Assembly (NCBI GenBank): GCA_037783545.1
Contig: JBBELK010000525.1
Span: 2,170,001 to 2,234,000 of the forward strand
Direction: 5' to 3'
DNA from: Henricia sp. BOLD:AAB3569
Lineage: Eukaryota; Echinodermata; Asteroidea; Spinulosida; Echinasteridae
Length of the DNA stretch: 64,000 nt
Shown here: piece after piece, positions 8,473 to 17,985 of the stretch
How the letters are laid out: each line of letters opens with the position of its first letter
Numbering within the stretch: the stretch's first letter is position 1
Translations under genes and position numbers: made by a program
Notes under the pieces: generated by a model
The model's input: the letters and a program-made list of their open reading frames with translations, nothing else
Told to the model about the DNA's origin: nothing
Database searches by the model: none

Positions 8473-11400
8473 ATGTCTCTGAATCTTAGCAACATCGCTT
8501 CTCTCTCTCTGGACGAATGTAAGGCTCTCCTCGAGTTTATGCAGTTGTCCCTTGAGCAGGAATTTGCTTTGAGACAGCGGATACGCGAGTTGGAGCTCGG
8601 CGTGGCGGACGAAGTGCCATCGTTCGGCGATGATTTCAACTTCTCACATTTTGACGCAATCAGGGCCGAAACGAGGGTAACCGAGCCGCCGATCAACGGG
8701 GGTGAGCTTTGCGAGACGTGGACCCAGCAGCCGGCGCCGAGGATCAGCGTGGGAGACCAGGCGGGGACGAGCGGTGTGAGTGGTCTGCATCCCGGCGAGT
8801 CGGACGAAGTGCCCGCGCTCGGCGATGATTTCGAGCAGTTCCCCGGTCTTGACCAGTTTTGTTCAGAGCCGGCGGTATCTTCTTGCGGCGAAATCATGGC
8901 CGGCGCGGGTGGATTTGAGCCGTCGGACAACGAAGGTAACACCCCCCTGTACTGGGACGAACATCTACAGACGTGGACCCAGCAGCCGGCCGCGCCCAGG
9001 ATCAGCGTGGGAGATCAACCGGGAACGAGCGGGCTTGGACAGCTAGGCGGCGGTGTTGTTCGCGACGGTGTGGATGTTGTGGGCTCGGACGACTCGTTCT
9101 TGGATTTATCTGATGACGACGAGGAGCCACCGCGCAAGAAGCAACGGGAGGCTGTGCCGACGGACTTCTACCGGATTGTGAACGTCAAGCAGAAGCACGT
9201 AAGAAAATTCCAAGCTCATACGTATGATTATAATGTGCAATTTATTAACATGGAACATCTCTGTATTAACGATGCTATGCAAATGTTAGGAGGTATATTT
9301 GAAAGTATTTTGCAACGCTTGGGCGTAGGTGTGCAAGCGGATGACCGGGTGCGGGTGGTTGTAAACTCTCCCGCACTCAATTATCCGATCTCGCTTCCGT
9401 TCATGCGGATAGACGAGTTAACGGCTGAACGTATCTTTGAACGAATTCAGTCGACGCTTAACAGTTACCAGTTCATTCGTTTTGACGATACCATGATCAT
9501 CCACTTTGTACACCTGAATCATCAAAAGGGTGGTAAAACAAACAAGGAGGCTCGTCTGATGAAACTAGACGAGCTGCTAAAAAGCAAAAGAAGCATTGTG
9601 CAAGTACGCGATGAAGGGACAAATACTTGTTTGGCCCGTGCTATCGCAGTCGGTCAGGCCCTTCAAGAAAAAGAGGGTAATGAATTGAAGTACATTCTGA
9701 AAAATAGGTCGAAACACATTCAGCCCTTAGTGACCGACCTTCACAGAAGGGCTGGAATTCCGGAAGGAAACCCGGGCGGGATTGACGAGCTCCAGCGTTT
9801 CCAAGCTGTACTCCCAAATTACAGGATAATTGTTCTCTCGAGAGAACATTGTTATTCATCCATCTTCAAAGGCCCTGAAAAACCACGCACAATCTACCTT
9901 CACTTGGCTAATGGGCATTACGATGTGATTAGGTCAATGTCAGGATTTTTGAACCGTAGCAATTTTTGCGATGTGTGTCTTAAAGGGTATAACTGTTCTG
10001 TATCTGATCATGTGTGTAACATTGCTTGTAAACTCTGCTACTCTGTGGGGTGTAGGACTGATGGGGTCGAATCGTGGGTGCATTGTTCAGATTGTAACCG
10101 TAATTTCATCAACCCCGCTTGCTACCAAAACCACAAATCTAAAATGGTAGGGGGCAAGACTGTTTGTCGAGCTTTTTATAGATGTAAAACATGTAACGCG
10201 TACGTGAGTGCTGCCATCACTGCTAAGCAGGGGAAACATTCATGCACAAAGAAATTTTGCGCGATTTGTAAAGAACTCGTTCCGTTTGATCACAGCTGTT
10301 TCATGAAGGTTTCCGACAAAAAATCCAAAAATACCTTCGTGGCCGCCCCCACGAGCGCGTCAGATGCTTCGGCTAGGCATGACAATTTCTTTGTTCTTGA
10401 TGCTGAGGATGACGCGGACTCATCCGAACAAAACCCTTCCGAGAAAAGCAAACCTGGTCCGATCCGATACGTTTTCTTTGATTTTGAATGCACTCAAGAT
10501 GATGGCACTCACGTTCCTAACCTATGCGTAGCCGAAATGGTGTGCGAACTGTGTGCCGGAAAATCCGGCACACAAACCGCATGCGCTAATTGTACAACCC
10601 GTAAAATATTCAAAGGGGATAACACACAGGCAGAATTCTGCGAGTGGTTGTTCCAGTCGCCTCAGACAGACAACTCGATCGCGATAGCGCATAATGCAAA
10701 AGGGTATGATTCCTACATTCTACTGGAGTTTCTCTTTAAAAATGCATGTATCCCATCCATCATCTACACCGGTTCGAAAGCCCTGTGTATCGACATCCCC
10801 CAGTATAAACGCAGAATAATAGATTCCATCAGTTTCCTTCCAATGGCACTCGCTAAACTCCCTGCAACTTTTGGTCTTACTGAACTGAAGAAGGGTTTCT
10901 TCCCCCATTTCTTCAATACAAAACGCAACCAAAACTACTCAGGCCCCATTCCCGAAGCAAAGCACTATGCCCCTGATTCCATGTCCGAAGGACGGAGGAA
11001 AGAATTTTACGAATGGTATCAATCAGAGAAGCAGGAAAATCGCGTGTTTGATTTGCAGCGAGAATTGCTTGATTACTGCATCAGTGATGTAGACATACTC
11101 AAACGTTGCTGCGTACAATTTCGTGAATTGTTCATGAAGGTAACGTCCACCGAACCTGGTGATAGCGGGGTTGACCCGTTCAAGCATTGCATAACACTAG
11201 CATCGGCTGCGAACTTGGTGTTTAGGCGCAATTTCCTCACTAGTGACACCATCGCCGTAGTACCCCCCAACGGTTACGCTAACGCAGACAAACAATCAAA
11301 AAAGGCACTAACATGGTTGCGTTGGATGAGCCGACTCGAGGGCGTTCATATCCAGCACTCGCTTAACGGCGGGGAAAAGAAGATAGGGAAATACAAAATG

Positions 11401-13047
11401 GATGGGTACAGCCAAGATGGAGGATCCGTGTTTGAGTTCCACGGTTGCTTCTGGCATGGGTGTCCGAAATGTTACAATGCAGGCACGATTCACCCCGTAT
11501 GTAATGTTCCCATGCATGAGTTGCACACCAGGACGCTTGAAAAGAAAGCTTTTATCCGTTCCGAGACTGGGTTAGCTTATGTTGAAATGTGGGAATGTGA
11601 ATGGGATGAGCTGCTCAAAGACATCCCGGAAGAAACAATGAAATCACTTGAAGCTGGGATAACAGACCCAGTGAGACTGAGTCTAAACCCAAGAGATGCA
11701 TTCTATGGCGGGAGAACCAATGCCACCAGGCTATTTTATACCGTCAAGGGGGACGAGAAAATGCAGTATGTTGATTTCTGCTCTCTCTACCCCTACACCA
11801 ACAAGTACTGCTCATACCCGGCGGGTCATCCTATAGTTATCACTGACAACTTTGTCGACGTTTCACGATATTATGGATTGATAAAGTGTAGCATACTTCC
11901 CCCTACTACTCTCTACCACCCTCTCATGCCTCACAGAGCAGCGGGAAAACTCATGTTTCCGCTATGTCGAACGTGTGCGGAAACGCAGCAACAAACACCA
12001 TGCCGTCATAGTGACGACGAGAGAACTTTAAGCGGTACTTACGTGTCACTTGAAGTTCAAAAAGCCATTGAGTTAGGGTACGCTGTCACACGCATTGATT
12101 GCGTGTGGCATTACGATAGACAGGAGCAGTACGACCCGGAAACAAAGAGTGGTGGTCTATTCACCGGTTACATGAACACATTCCTAAAAATCAAACAAGA
12201 ATGTTCGGGCTTGCCGGCATGGTGCAAGACCGAAGCCGACGTTGACAAATACATCGACGAGTATGCAAGCAATGAGGGGATACGCTTAGAACGCGCAAAA
12301 ATTGTTAAGAACCCGGGACTAAGAGCGCTCTCGAAATTTCTTTTGAATTCTCTATGGGGCAAGCTAGGTGAAAAAAACAATAGGGAACGAACAGAAGTAA
12401 TTAACGACCCTTCTAGGCTTTATGAACTTGTGTTCGCCGACGACGTCGTCGTCAATGGTGTTAACTTTTTTAACGATGAGATGGCCGAAGTTAGGTTCAC
12501 CGACGACGAAGAATTCGTCAAACCAAATCCACGCACGAGCGTGGTATTGGCGGCATTCACGACCGCCCACGCAAGGCTCAAGCTGTACTCTGTCTTGGAG
12601 AAATTACAGGAGAGAGTTTTGTATTATGACACAGACAGCGTGATATATGTAGACCGGCCGGGCGAATACACCCCCCCTCTAGGCGACTATCTCGGCGACC
12701 TGACAAATGAAATCAGTCCAAAGGATGGAAACTTCATAGAAAGCTTTGTTTCGGGCGGTCCGAAGAATTACGCTTACAAGTTAGATAGCGGCAAAACGGT
12801 GTGCAAAGTCAGGGGTTTCACGCTGAACTTCCAAAACTCCCAACACATCAATTTCGACACGGTGGTTGATATGGTGAAAAATGCCGACGCAGCACCTATC
12901 ACCATAACCAATCCTCACCACATAGTGAGAGATCGTACGAAAAAACAGTTAAAAACGCGGTCACTCTCCAAAGACTACAAGGTTGTGTACAACAAAAGAG
13001 TCATTGTAGAGGATTACAACACGATACCGTACGGGTATCAGCGATGA
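8473..13047 (+). CDS. POLB: protein-primed family B DNA polymerase (Polinton pPolB)
   Basis: This 1,524-residue protein copies the element with a terminal protein primer. Exonuclease motifs are D670-x-E (FFDFEC), N741...D746 (HNAKGYDSY) and Y868-x3-D872. Palm motifs are D1101...SLYP (A), K1288...NSLWG (B) and YYDTDS with D1386/D1388 (C). The N-terminal part is unusual. A segment pairing GDDF and TWTQQP with RISVGDQ occurs twice (within the first ~190 residues). A basic PPRKKQR signal follows, then an OTU-protease-like D380...C386...H482 arrangement and a Cys/His-rich region at about 498-611. The start at 8473 is the first ATG after the TATA box. All catalytic residues are present, so the enzyme appears intact. 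The OTU-like label is tentative. Confidence 0.97.
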   Translation: MSLNLSNIASLSLDECKALLEFMQLSLEQEFALRQRIRELELGVADEVPSFGDDFNFSHFDAIRAETRVTEPPINGGELCETWTQQPAPRISVGDQAGTSGVSGLHPGESDEVPALGDDFEQFPGLDQFCSEPAVSSCGEIMAGAGGFEPSDNEGNTPLYWDEHLQTWTQQPAAPRISVGDQPGTSGLGQLGGGVVRDGVDVVGSDDSFLDLSDDDEEPPRKKQREAVPTDFYRIVNVKQKHVRKFQAHTYDYNVQFINMEHLCINDAMQMLGGIFESILQRLGVGVQADDRVRVVVNSPALNYPISLPFMRIDELTAERIFERIQSTLNSYQFIRFDDTMIIHFVHLNHQKGGKTNKEARLMKLDELLKSKRSIVQVRDEGTNTCLARAIAVGQALQEKEGNELKYILKNRSKHIQPLVTDLHRRAGIPEGNPGGIDELQRFQAVLPNYRIIVLSREHCYSSIFKGPEKPRTIYLHLANGHYDVIRSMSGFLNRSNFCDVCLKGYNCSVSDHVCNIACKLCYSVGCRTDGVESWVHCSDCNRNFINPACYQNHKSKMVGGKTVCRAFYRCKTCNAYVSAAITAKQGKHSCTKKFCAICKELVPFDHSCFMKVSDKKSKNTFVAAPTSASDASARHDNFFVLDAEDDADSSEQNPSEKSKPGPIRYVFFDFECTQDDGTHVPNLCVAEMVCELCAGKSGTQTACANCTTRKIFKGDNTQAEFCEWLFQSPQTDNSIAIAHNAKGYDSYILLEFLFKNACIPSIIYTGSKALCIDIPQYKRRIIDSISFLPMALAKLPATFGLTELKKGFFPHFFNTKRNQNYSGPIPEAKHYAPDSMSEGRRKEFYEWYQSEKQENRVFDLQRELLDYCISDVDILKRCCVQFRELFMKVTSTEPGDSGVDPFKHCITLASAANLVFRRNFLTSDTIAVVPPNGYANADKQSKKALTWLRWMSRLEGVHIQHSLNGGEKKIGKYKMDGYSQDGGSVFEFHGCFWHGCPKCYNAGTIHPVCNVPMHELHTRTLEKKAFIRSETGLAYVEMWECEWDELLKDIPEETMKSLEAGITDPVRLSLNPRDAFYGGRTNATRLFYTVKGDEKMQYVDFCSLYPYTNKYCSYPAGHPIVITDNFVDVSRYYGLIKCSILPPTTLYHPLMPHRAAGKLMFPLCRTCAETQQQTPCRHSDDERTLSGTYVSLEVQKAIELGYAVTRIDCVWHYDRQEQYDPETKSGGLFTGYMNTFLKIKQECSGLPAWCKTEADVDKYIDEYASNEGIRLERAKIVKNPGLRALSKFLLNSLWGKLGEKNNRERTEVINDPSRLYELVFADDVVVNGVNFFNDEMAEVRFTDDEEFVKPNPRTSVVLAAFTTAHARLKLYSVLEKLQERVLYYDTDSVIYVDRPGEYTPPLGDYLGDLTNEISPKDGNFIESFVSGGPKNYAYKLDSGKTVCKVRGFTLNFQNSQHINFDTVVDMVKNADAAPITITNPHHIVRDRTKKQLKTRSLSKDYKVVYNKRVIVEDYNTIPYGYQR

Positions 13048-13095
13048 TAAAGTGTGGTCGGGGGTCGTACTGCTCTCACTTTCTCACAGGGCATC

Positions 13096-13353
13096 ATGGG
13101 GGACGCACGTTTTGTTTCGCTCCTTAACGGTTCGTCGCGTATAAATAGATCAGCGCTACTCCGTTTAATGGTTGTCGCGGTATTAATCACCATTATAGTA
13201 TTACTATCCTCTGTAATTGGGAAAGAATCGTTTTACAACGATATCTTTAGTGATCTGAATACATTTGCTTCGATTGCCTCGCTCTTACGGAATGGAAACT
13301 TTACTTATTTGTATAAAGAGTATAATATTACTGATCCAGTTATGACGTCATAA
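13096..13353 (+). CDS. small single-pass membrane protein
   Basis: An 85-residue frame starts at the ATG at 13096, 48 bp after the polymerase stop, and ends 35 bp before the ATPase. Residues about 21-41 form one strongly hydrophobic helix (LMVVAVLITIIVLL core) between a basic N-terminal side and a polar C-terminal tail with an NFT sequon. I do not recognise a family. Its place between polymerase and ATPase on the same strand supports it as a real gene, possibly a virion or egress membrane protein. That function is inference. Confidence 0.6.
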   Translation: MGDARFVSLLNGSSRINRSALLRLMVVAVLITIIVLLSSVIGKESFYNDIFSDLNTFASIASLLRNGNFTYLYKEYNITDPVMTS

Positions 13354-13388
13354 ATGAACCATAAGTTGTCTAAAAAACTACATGTATA

Positions 13389-14027
13389 ATGGCTACGAAA
13401 CTACAGCATCCTGCGACGTTCTGCGTGGCCGGCCCCACTGGCTCGGGAAAGACTAACTGGGTTACCAAGTTAATAAGACACTGTCAAGATGTATTTGTGG
13501 ACCCGCCGGAGAGAATTCTGTGGTGTTATGGTCAACATCAGTCGGCTTACGAGGAACTGTCTCGCGATCTCCCCGCTGTGCAGTTTATGGAGGGGTTACC
13601 GGAAGATTGGTCAGAAACTATCAGTCCGCAGCAGCGGAACTTGATCATTCTAGACGATTTAATGCAAGAATGCGGTAGTGACCCCCAAATCACTAAACTT
13701 TTTACACAGGGGTCACACCATCGAAACTTATCGGTAATTTACATTGTGCAAAACTTGTTTCACCAGTCTAAAGAGAGTAGAACAATTAGCCTCAATTGCC
13801 ATTACATTGTCCTTTTCAAAAATCCGCGCGACCGATCGCAGATTGTTCATTTGGCCAAGCAGATGTACCCGGGGCAAACCAAATTCATGGTGGAGGCATA
13901 TGCGGATGCCACAAGTCAACCTTACACCTATCTACTCATTGACCTTAAACCGAATTGCCCGGAAGAGCAACGATTGAGAACCAATATTTTCCCCGGTGAA
14001 ACAACTTTTGCATATGTGCCTAAATAA
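13389..14027 (+). CDS. ATP: FtsK/HerA-type DNA-packaging ATPase
   Basis: This 212-residue protein has Walker A GPTGSGKT at 15-22 and Walker B LIILDD at 85-90, followed by a polar IVQN sensor-like strand (119-122). This is the pattern of the A32-like packaging ATPases of Polintons, virophages and large DNA viruses, which pump DNA into a capsid. The length is normal for Polintons. It is the third gene of the rightward cluster, and its own stop is 34 bp before the next start codon. It appears intact. Confidence 0.95.
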   Translation: MATKLQHPATFCVAGPTGSGKTNWVTKLIRHCQDVFVDPPERILWCYGQHQSAYEELSRDLPAVQFMEGLPEDWSETISPQQRNLIILDDLMQECGSDPQITKLFTQGSHHRNLSVIYIVQNLFHQSKESRTISLNCHYIVLFKNPRDRSQIVHLAKQMYPGQTKFMVEAYADATSQPYTYLLIDLKPNCPEEQRLRTNIFPGETTFAYVPK

Positions 14028-14061
14028 GACTGTTATTTTAATATTGTGCTCATTAATCATC

Positions 14062-14391
14062 ATGACACGGCGGCTGAAGGATAACGCTCACGCCCTACGG
14101 GTATTGAGTAAAGCAACGCCCAAGAGAAGAAAGGTTATTCTTAAACATGCCGATAATGACCTTATCAAATGCCTTTGTGAATGCGCTCTGAACGTTTTAA
14201 AAGGCACCGTTCATCTTTCTACCGGTCAAAAGAAGAAACTGCAACGGCACAAGAAACACCTCCGAGCACTAGCCGATAAAAAGGCTTCGCTGACGAAGCG
14301 CAAACGGCTTTTAGTCCAAAAGGGTGGATTTTTGGGATCGCTACTTGCACCCATCTTGAGTACATTGGGCGGACTGTTGTTTTCAAAGTAA
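14062..14391 (+). CDS. small basic protein with hydrophobic C-terminus
   Basis: This 109-residue protein is very rich in Lys/Arg through residue 87. It ends in a Gly-rich hydrophobic tail from about 88 (GGFLGSLLAPILSTLGG). It matches my memory of a small protein common in animal Polintons and often seen in database proteins of transposon origin. Its function is unknown; a core, DNA-condensing or membrane-active virion component is plausible. The ATG at 14062 is preferred because earlier in-frame codons would overlap the ATPase gene. Its TAA overlaps the next gene's ATG as TAATG (14389-14393). Confidence 0.8.
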   Translation: MTRRLKDNAHALRVLSKATPKRRKVILKHADNDLIKCLCECALNVLKGTVHLSTGQKKKLQRHKKHLRALADKKASLTKRKRLLVQKGGFLGSLLAPILSTLGGLLFSK

Positions 14392-15167
14392 TGCGATACG
14401 CAAGAAAAATGATGATCAGCGCCCCAAACGATCAAGTTACCAAGGCTCTGCAGAATGTACTCCTTACTCGCAACATCACACAGAATAAACTGCAGTCGCT
14501 GGAAGAAAATATGAAAAATATCATAACCCGCACGGATTTACCCGACGACACTAAAGTCAGCATGTATCAACAGGCTTTACAGCAGTATCTCCAGTATGAA
14601 CATGCTCGAAAACATGAACCGCTTTCCGTTAAATTGACGTCCCCCCAGTTGGAAGCCGGGGCCATTACGGAGAACCTCCAGGAACACCCTACCGTTAATG
14701 CGGCAAAAGAACCGGACCGTAAACCGATCGATGACCTCACACCGCAGATTCTTGACAGTGTTCCCAAAACATTGCATCGTAAGGCTAAAATACTCTTGAA
14801 CAAACTGAAGAATAATGACGTCATGACATGGAACAATATGGGCGAACTTATTTATGATGGAAATGTAATAACTGGCTCAAATGTAGTTGACTTGGTTAAT
14901 GATACTTTACGGAGTAAAAAGGGGTTTGATCCATACGGATGGCAGCATTTTACGCGCGGATTAGCCCGTACGAATGCCCCCGAAAGTATAATTGGTAATG
15001 ATGTTAGACGCATGGTTGTTAGAAAATATAAACAGTTGGGTTCCAGCGCTCAAAAGCTTGTGCCTCTGCAACTTACTCCCACTACCCCCGCTCGTTTTCG
15101 TAAACAAAAGGTTTTATCTACTCCGCTAAAATTTAAGAAAAAAAGGTTCGCTTGGGAAACTATGTAA
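14391..15167 (+). CDS. Polinton conserved protein of unknown function
   Basis: This 258-residue protein has a charged, helix-rich first half (residues about 10-75, coiled-coil-like). Its C-terminal half includes FDPYGWQHF and a basic tail. I recall similar proteins, with a conserved Pro-x-Gly-Trp region, next to the small basic protein in other Polintons, but no biochemical role is known to me. The start ATG shares its A with the stop of the preceding gene, which suggests reinitiation or co-transcription. It is the last gene of the rightward cluster. Confidence 0.75.
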   Translation: MRYARKMMISAPNDQVTKALQNVLLTRNITQNKLQSLEENMKNIITRTDLPDDTKVSMYQQALQQYLQYEHARKHEPLSVKLTSPQLEAGAITENLQEHPTVNAAKEPDRKPIDDLTPQILDSVPKTLHRKAKILLNKLKNNDVMTWNNMGELIYDGNVITGSNVVDLVNDTLRSKKGFDPYGWQHFTRGLARTNAPESIIGNDVRRMVVRKYKQLGSSAQKLVPLQLTPTTPARFRKQKVLSTPLKFKKKRFAWETM

Positions 15168-15721
15168 ATATTTTAATGAATTGTGTTAGTTCGTTGTACT
15201 TAGAAATTGTTTGTAATGGTTGTTTAATTTGAGTAATGTATAATCCACATTTTCTGACACGATTGTTTTTTTTTTGTCTTCTATAGTTTTTCAGACATGA
15301 CGATTATTTGTTTTCAACCGGAACCTTTCCCCTTCTATACACTCTTCCACTTCTCACCCATCCCTCCCGGCAATGATTTCGATACCGCTGTATATCATAC
15401 GTTTAACGTGACTTACAGATTGGTATGTGGTTGGAGTTGATCTGAAATATCATCTTCTCCACTACACGCATGAGCCACCCCTCCTCCCCCCTCCCCCCCG
15501 GAACAATGTTTTTTTAAATTATAAATAATAATAATAATTCTGTAGATGTGTGTGGTGGTGGTTGTATTTTATATTTTGGTGTTAAGCAATGTCAATTACG
15601 GTTAGAAATAGAACAAAAATACACAAAATGTTTATTTACATTGAACTCTTGGTTTATTGGTAATAAATGTATCACAACATACAACGGAGAAAAGAAAAAA
15701 CATATGTAGCTAGTGTATAAA
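15168..15721. other. intergenic region between converging Polinton gene clusters
   Basis: No gene. It is A/T-rich with a C-rich patch at 15478-15501 and an (AAT)n run at 15523-15538. TTTATT at 15631-15636 is an AATAAA signal for the leftward cluster ending at 15722. Transcription from both sides must end here. Confidence 0.6.
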
Positions 15722-16243
15722 TTATTTATGTTTGGATGTACAAATTTGTCTAGAAATTAACTCAAAATCCATCACCGGTGCATCGATCTCGTACATTTCT
15801 TCCATAAAATCTTGAACTAATACATCGTTAACTAAAGAATCATCTGTAAATACAGATACTATTTTATTCAAAGCTAAATTTCTACATCTATGCAAACAGT
15901 AAAAAAGACAGTATTGACCGCACACAGTTGTATTTAATGATTGCAGGCATTTAACGTTACATGCGTAATGAAAACAGTGTTTATCTAAAAATCTTTTAAA
16001 ATACGGTCCGTACATTTCTGGAAGCAGGCCGTACGAATCGAAGAATTCTCCAGTACCATCCACGGTATCTATGTACATGGCGATCCAATGTGCACCGGAT
16101 TGATTACTCTTGTCTGTGTTTACTATGTACACGCTAGGATGATTGACAACTCCAGGCAAACGATCGGCCGGGCACACGCCTCCAAGGAAACGGCTGGTTT
16201 CACGGTCCGCTTTCAGGACGGACAATAGCTGCTTAGTGTCCAT
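15722..16243 (-). CDS. PRO: adenain-like cysteine protease
   Basis: This 173-residue protein fits the adenovirus protease/Ulp1 family. The catalytic set is visible as H52 (GAHWIAMYID), D69 (FFDSYG), Q101 and C108 (VCGQYC), in the order and spacing of adenain. In adenoviruses and presumably Polintons it matures capsid and core proteins after Gly-Gly type sites. It is the last gene of the leftward cluster. Its ATG follows the major capsid stop by 7 nt. All key residues are present. Confidence 0.95.
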   Translation of the reverse strand: MDTKQLLSVLKADRETSRFLGGVCPADRLPGVVNHPSVYIVNTDKSNQSGAHWIAMYIDTVDGTGEFFDSYGLLPEMYGPYFKRFLDKHCFHYACNVKCLQSLNTTVCGQYCLFYCLHRCRNLALNKIVSVFTDDSLVNDVLVQDFMEEMYEIDAPVMDFELISRQICTSKHK

Positions 16244-16250
16244 ACTTGGT

Positions 16251-17576
16251 TCAGTTTGAATAGTCTATTAGAATATTACGGCTCCTGTCCACTTCCAGTA
16301 TAGATTCGAATTCGCTGTAGACAATAACATTCACCGTGGTGGGCAATGCAACCGCAAATTTCAGTTCCAGCCGTAGATTACTGCGCTTGACCAAATTGAA
16401 ATGCGTTCCGCACGAAAGATCGGGAGACAGATCAAATGCAAACAACGAGTAACCTTCCCGGTACTCTTCTCTGTCGATTTGATTTCCAGTGTCCTGGTAG
16501 AGGGTATTTATCCCCGAAAATAATGTTTGGTAAGCCAGCGCTGTGGACTTATCTTTTCCCGTAAACTTCGGTTGTATCGGACGCCACGGCGTTTGTTCAT
16601 TGTCTACGTACAAACCCAGAAAATTCAACTCGTAATGTTTGAAATTGAATGGATTGCCTCTATAATCCCCATTGAAAGCAGTGTTATCCACCATTCCGAT
16701 CACCACGCGTCTAGGAATTTGCCCAAGAAATAGGTTTTCCCGCGTAAATGACTGATTTCCCCGTGGGATTGAAAAGGTTTTGACTTCCACCCGACGAATG
16801 GGATATTTGGCCGTGACTGTCTGAAGCATCTTAGCGTGGGCTAGCGCTACCTGTGAACTTATAGCCACCTTCCTCACGTACAACGCCGCGTCCATTATCT
16901 TGACTCTGTAATTACTATCCGGGGTCGGTGATAACAGACAAAAGGAATTTTTGCTCCGATGAAATTTTAATTTAAGGTTGACGCCGTTAAGAAGAAATCT
17001 ATCTTGAAAAAATACGTCTCCGTGAATTTGTCCGAGAAGGTCGACGACGCGACTCTCTTTGGTCAATTCATACCGCTGTTTGAGGCCGTCATTCCCAGCT
17101 GCGGCTTTGGGGTCGACGGTGTCCATTTTACCGGCGACATCCTTGTAAAACAACGACGAAGTCAGCTGGGAGCGCTTGGCAGCGGGTCCGTAAGTCAGCA
17201 ACGTCTCCAAGAGGGCACGGTATGGGTACGTATTGGAGGAGGATGAGATGAGTTTATCGTTCAGCGTGACGTCTACCTCGGAGAACATGGAGTGCAGGAA
17301 CAAGTTGACCGGTGCAACGGAGTCGTCTTCGTCCAGGTCAGTACCATTTTCTTTAACTATCTTCGCTTTGACGTTGAGCATGGTATTGGCCAAATCCAAA
17401 TATTGTTCGGTCGAACCGGTTATGTTAAACTCGATCAAATCGGAATCCACCACATTAGTCAGTGGATTGTATTGCACCCACTGGCCCTTTACAATCGATG
17501 TTTGAGTGGGAGGAACCGCAAACAGATCCAGTTCCGATTTCGTGCATTCGCACGAGTGCTTGCTGATAAATGCCAT
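16251..17576 (-). CDS. MCP: major capsid protein, double jelly-roll
   Basis: This 441-residue protein starts with the SELDLFAVPPTQTS block (about 14-27) that I know from Polinton major capsid proteins. It continues in the beta-rich pattern of double jelly-roll capsid proteins. It should form the trimeric hexons of an icosahedral particle. The ATG lies 2 nt after the stop of the upstream pVI-like gene. No breaks are visible. Confidence 0.92.
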   Translation of the reverse strand: MAFISKHSCECTKSELDLFAVPPTQTSIVKGQWVQYNPLTNVVDSDLIEFNITGSTEQYLDLANTMLNVKAKIVKENGTDLDEDDSVAPVNLFLHSMFSEVDVTLNDKLISSSSNTYPYRALLETLLTYGPAAKRSQLTSSLFYKDVAGKMDTVDPKAAAGNDGLKQRYELTKESRVVDLLGQIHGDVFFQDRFLLNGVNLKLKFHRSKNSFCLLSPTPDSNYRVKIMDAALYVRKVAISSQVALAHAKMLQTVTAKYPIRRVEVKTFSIPRGNQSFTRENLFLGQIPRRVVIGMVDNTAFNGDYRGNPFNFKHYELNFLGLYVDNEQTPWRPIQPKFTGKDKSTALAYQTLFSGINTLYQDTGNQIDREEYREGYSLFAFDLSPDLSCGTHFNLVKRSNLRLELKFAVALPTTVNVIVYSEFESILEVDRSRNILIDYSN

Positions 17577-17578
17577 AG

Positions 17579-17983
17579 TTAATAGTCGAATATGTCGGGG
17601 GTCCGCTTTCTCCGCTTGCCAGAAGTATTTCTGCCGGTTTTACCCCGCGCCTTTCTTTTTAAAGGTTTGCTGCGAGGTCCTGACACTTTTCTCTTTATCG
17701 TATCAGTTGCCCGATCAAACACTCGAGACCCCGCCTCTTTTAAGCGCTCTCTTGCGGCGGTCTTCACGTTTTGCCCGCTGAGGGCGTCTGACGCAATATG
17801 AACTCCTGTCCTTAATGCTTCTTTACCGAGACTTTTAGCCCCCTGCTTTAATAGTGGTAGGGCCGATCGAAATAACCCCCCAAGAATATTCCCGAGTCCA
17901 TAACCTTTCTGTATGCGGGCACCGCTGAAGAAGGTGCCCCCACCTCCGGCCTGATTTCGGTAGTACTGTTCGTAATTAATCAT
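17579..17983 (-). CDS. pVI-like small basic virion protein
   Basis: This 134-residue protein has a Gly-rich N-terminus (GGGGTFFSG). An amphipathic hydrophobic segment follows (about 30-48, NILGGLFRSALPLLK), then a Lys/Arg-rich tail (GKRRKR near the end). The layout resembles adenovirus protein VI or core precursors. ILGG followed by L (I33-G36/L37) fits the adenain cleavage rule (M/I/L)-x-G-G-x, and cutting there would release a 36-residue leader. It lies 2 nt from both neighbours (penton upstream, major capsid downstream). The role in membrane lysis is inferred. Confidence 0.75.
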   Translation of the reverse strand: MINYEQYYRNQAGGGGTFFSGARIQKGYGLGNILGGLFRSALPLLKQGAKSLGKEALRTGVHIASDALSGQNVKTAARERLKEAGSRVFDRATDTIKRKVSGPRSKPLKRKARGKTGRNTSGKRRKRTPDIFDY

Positions 17984-17985
17984 GT

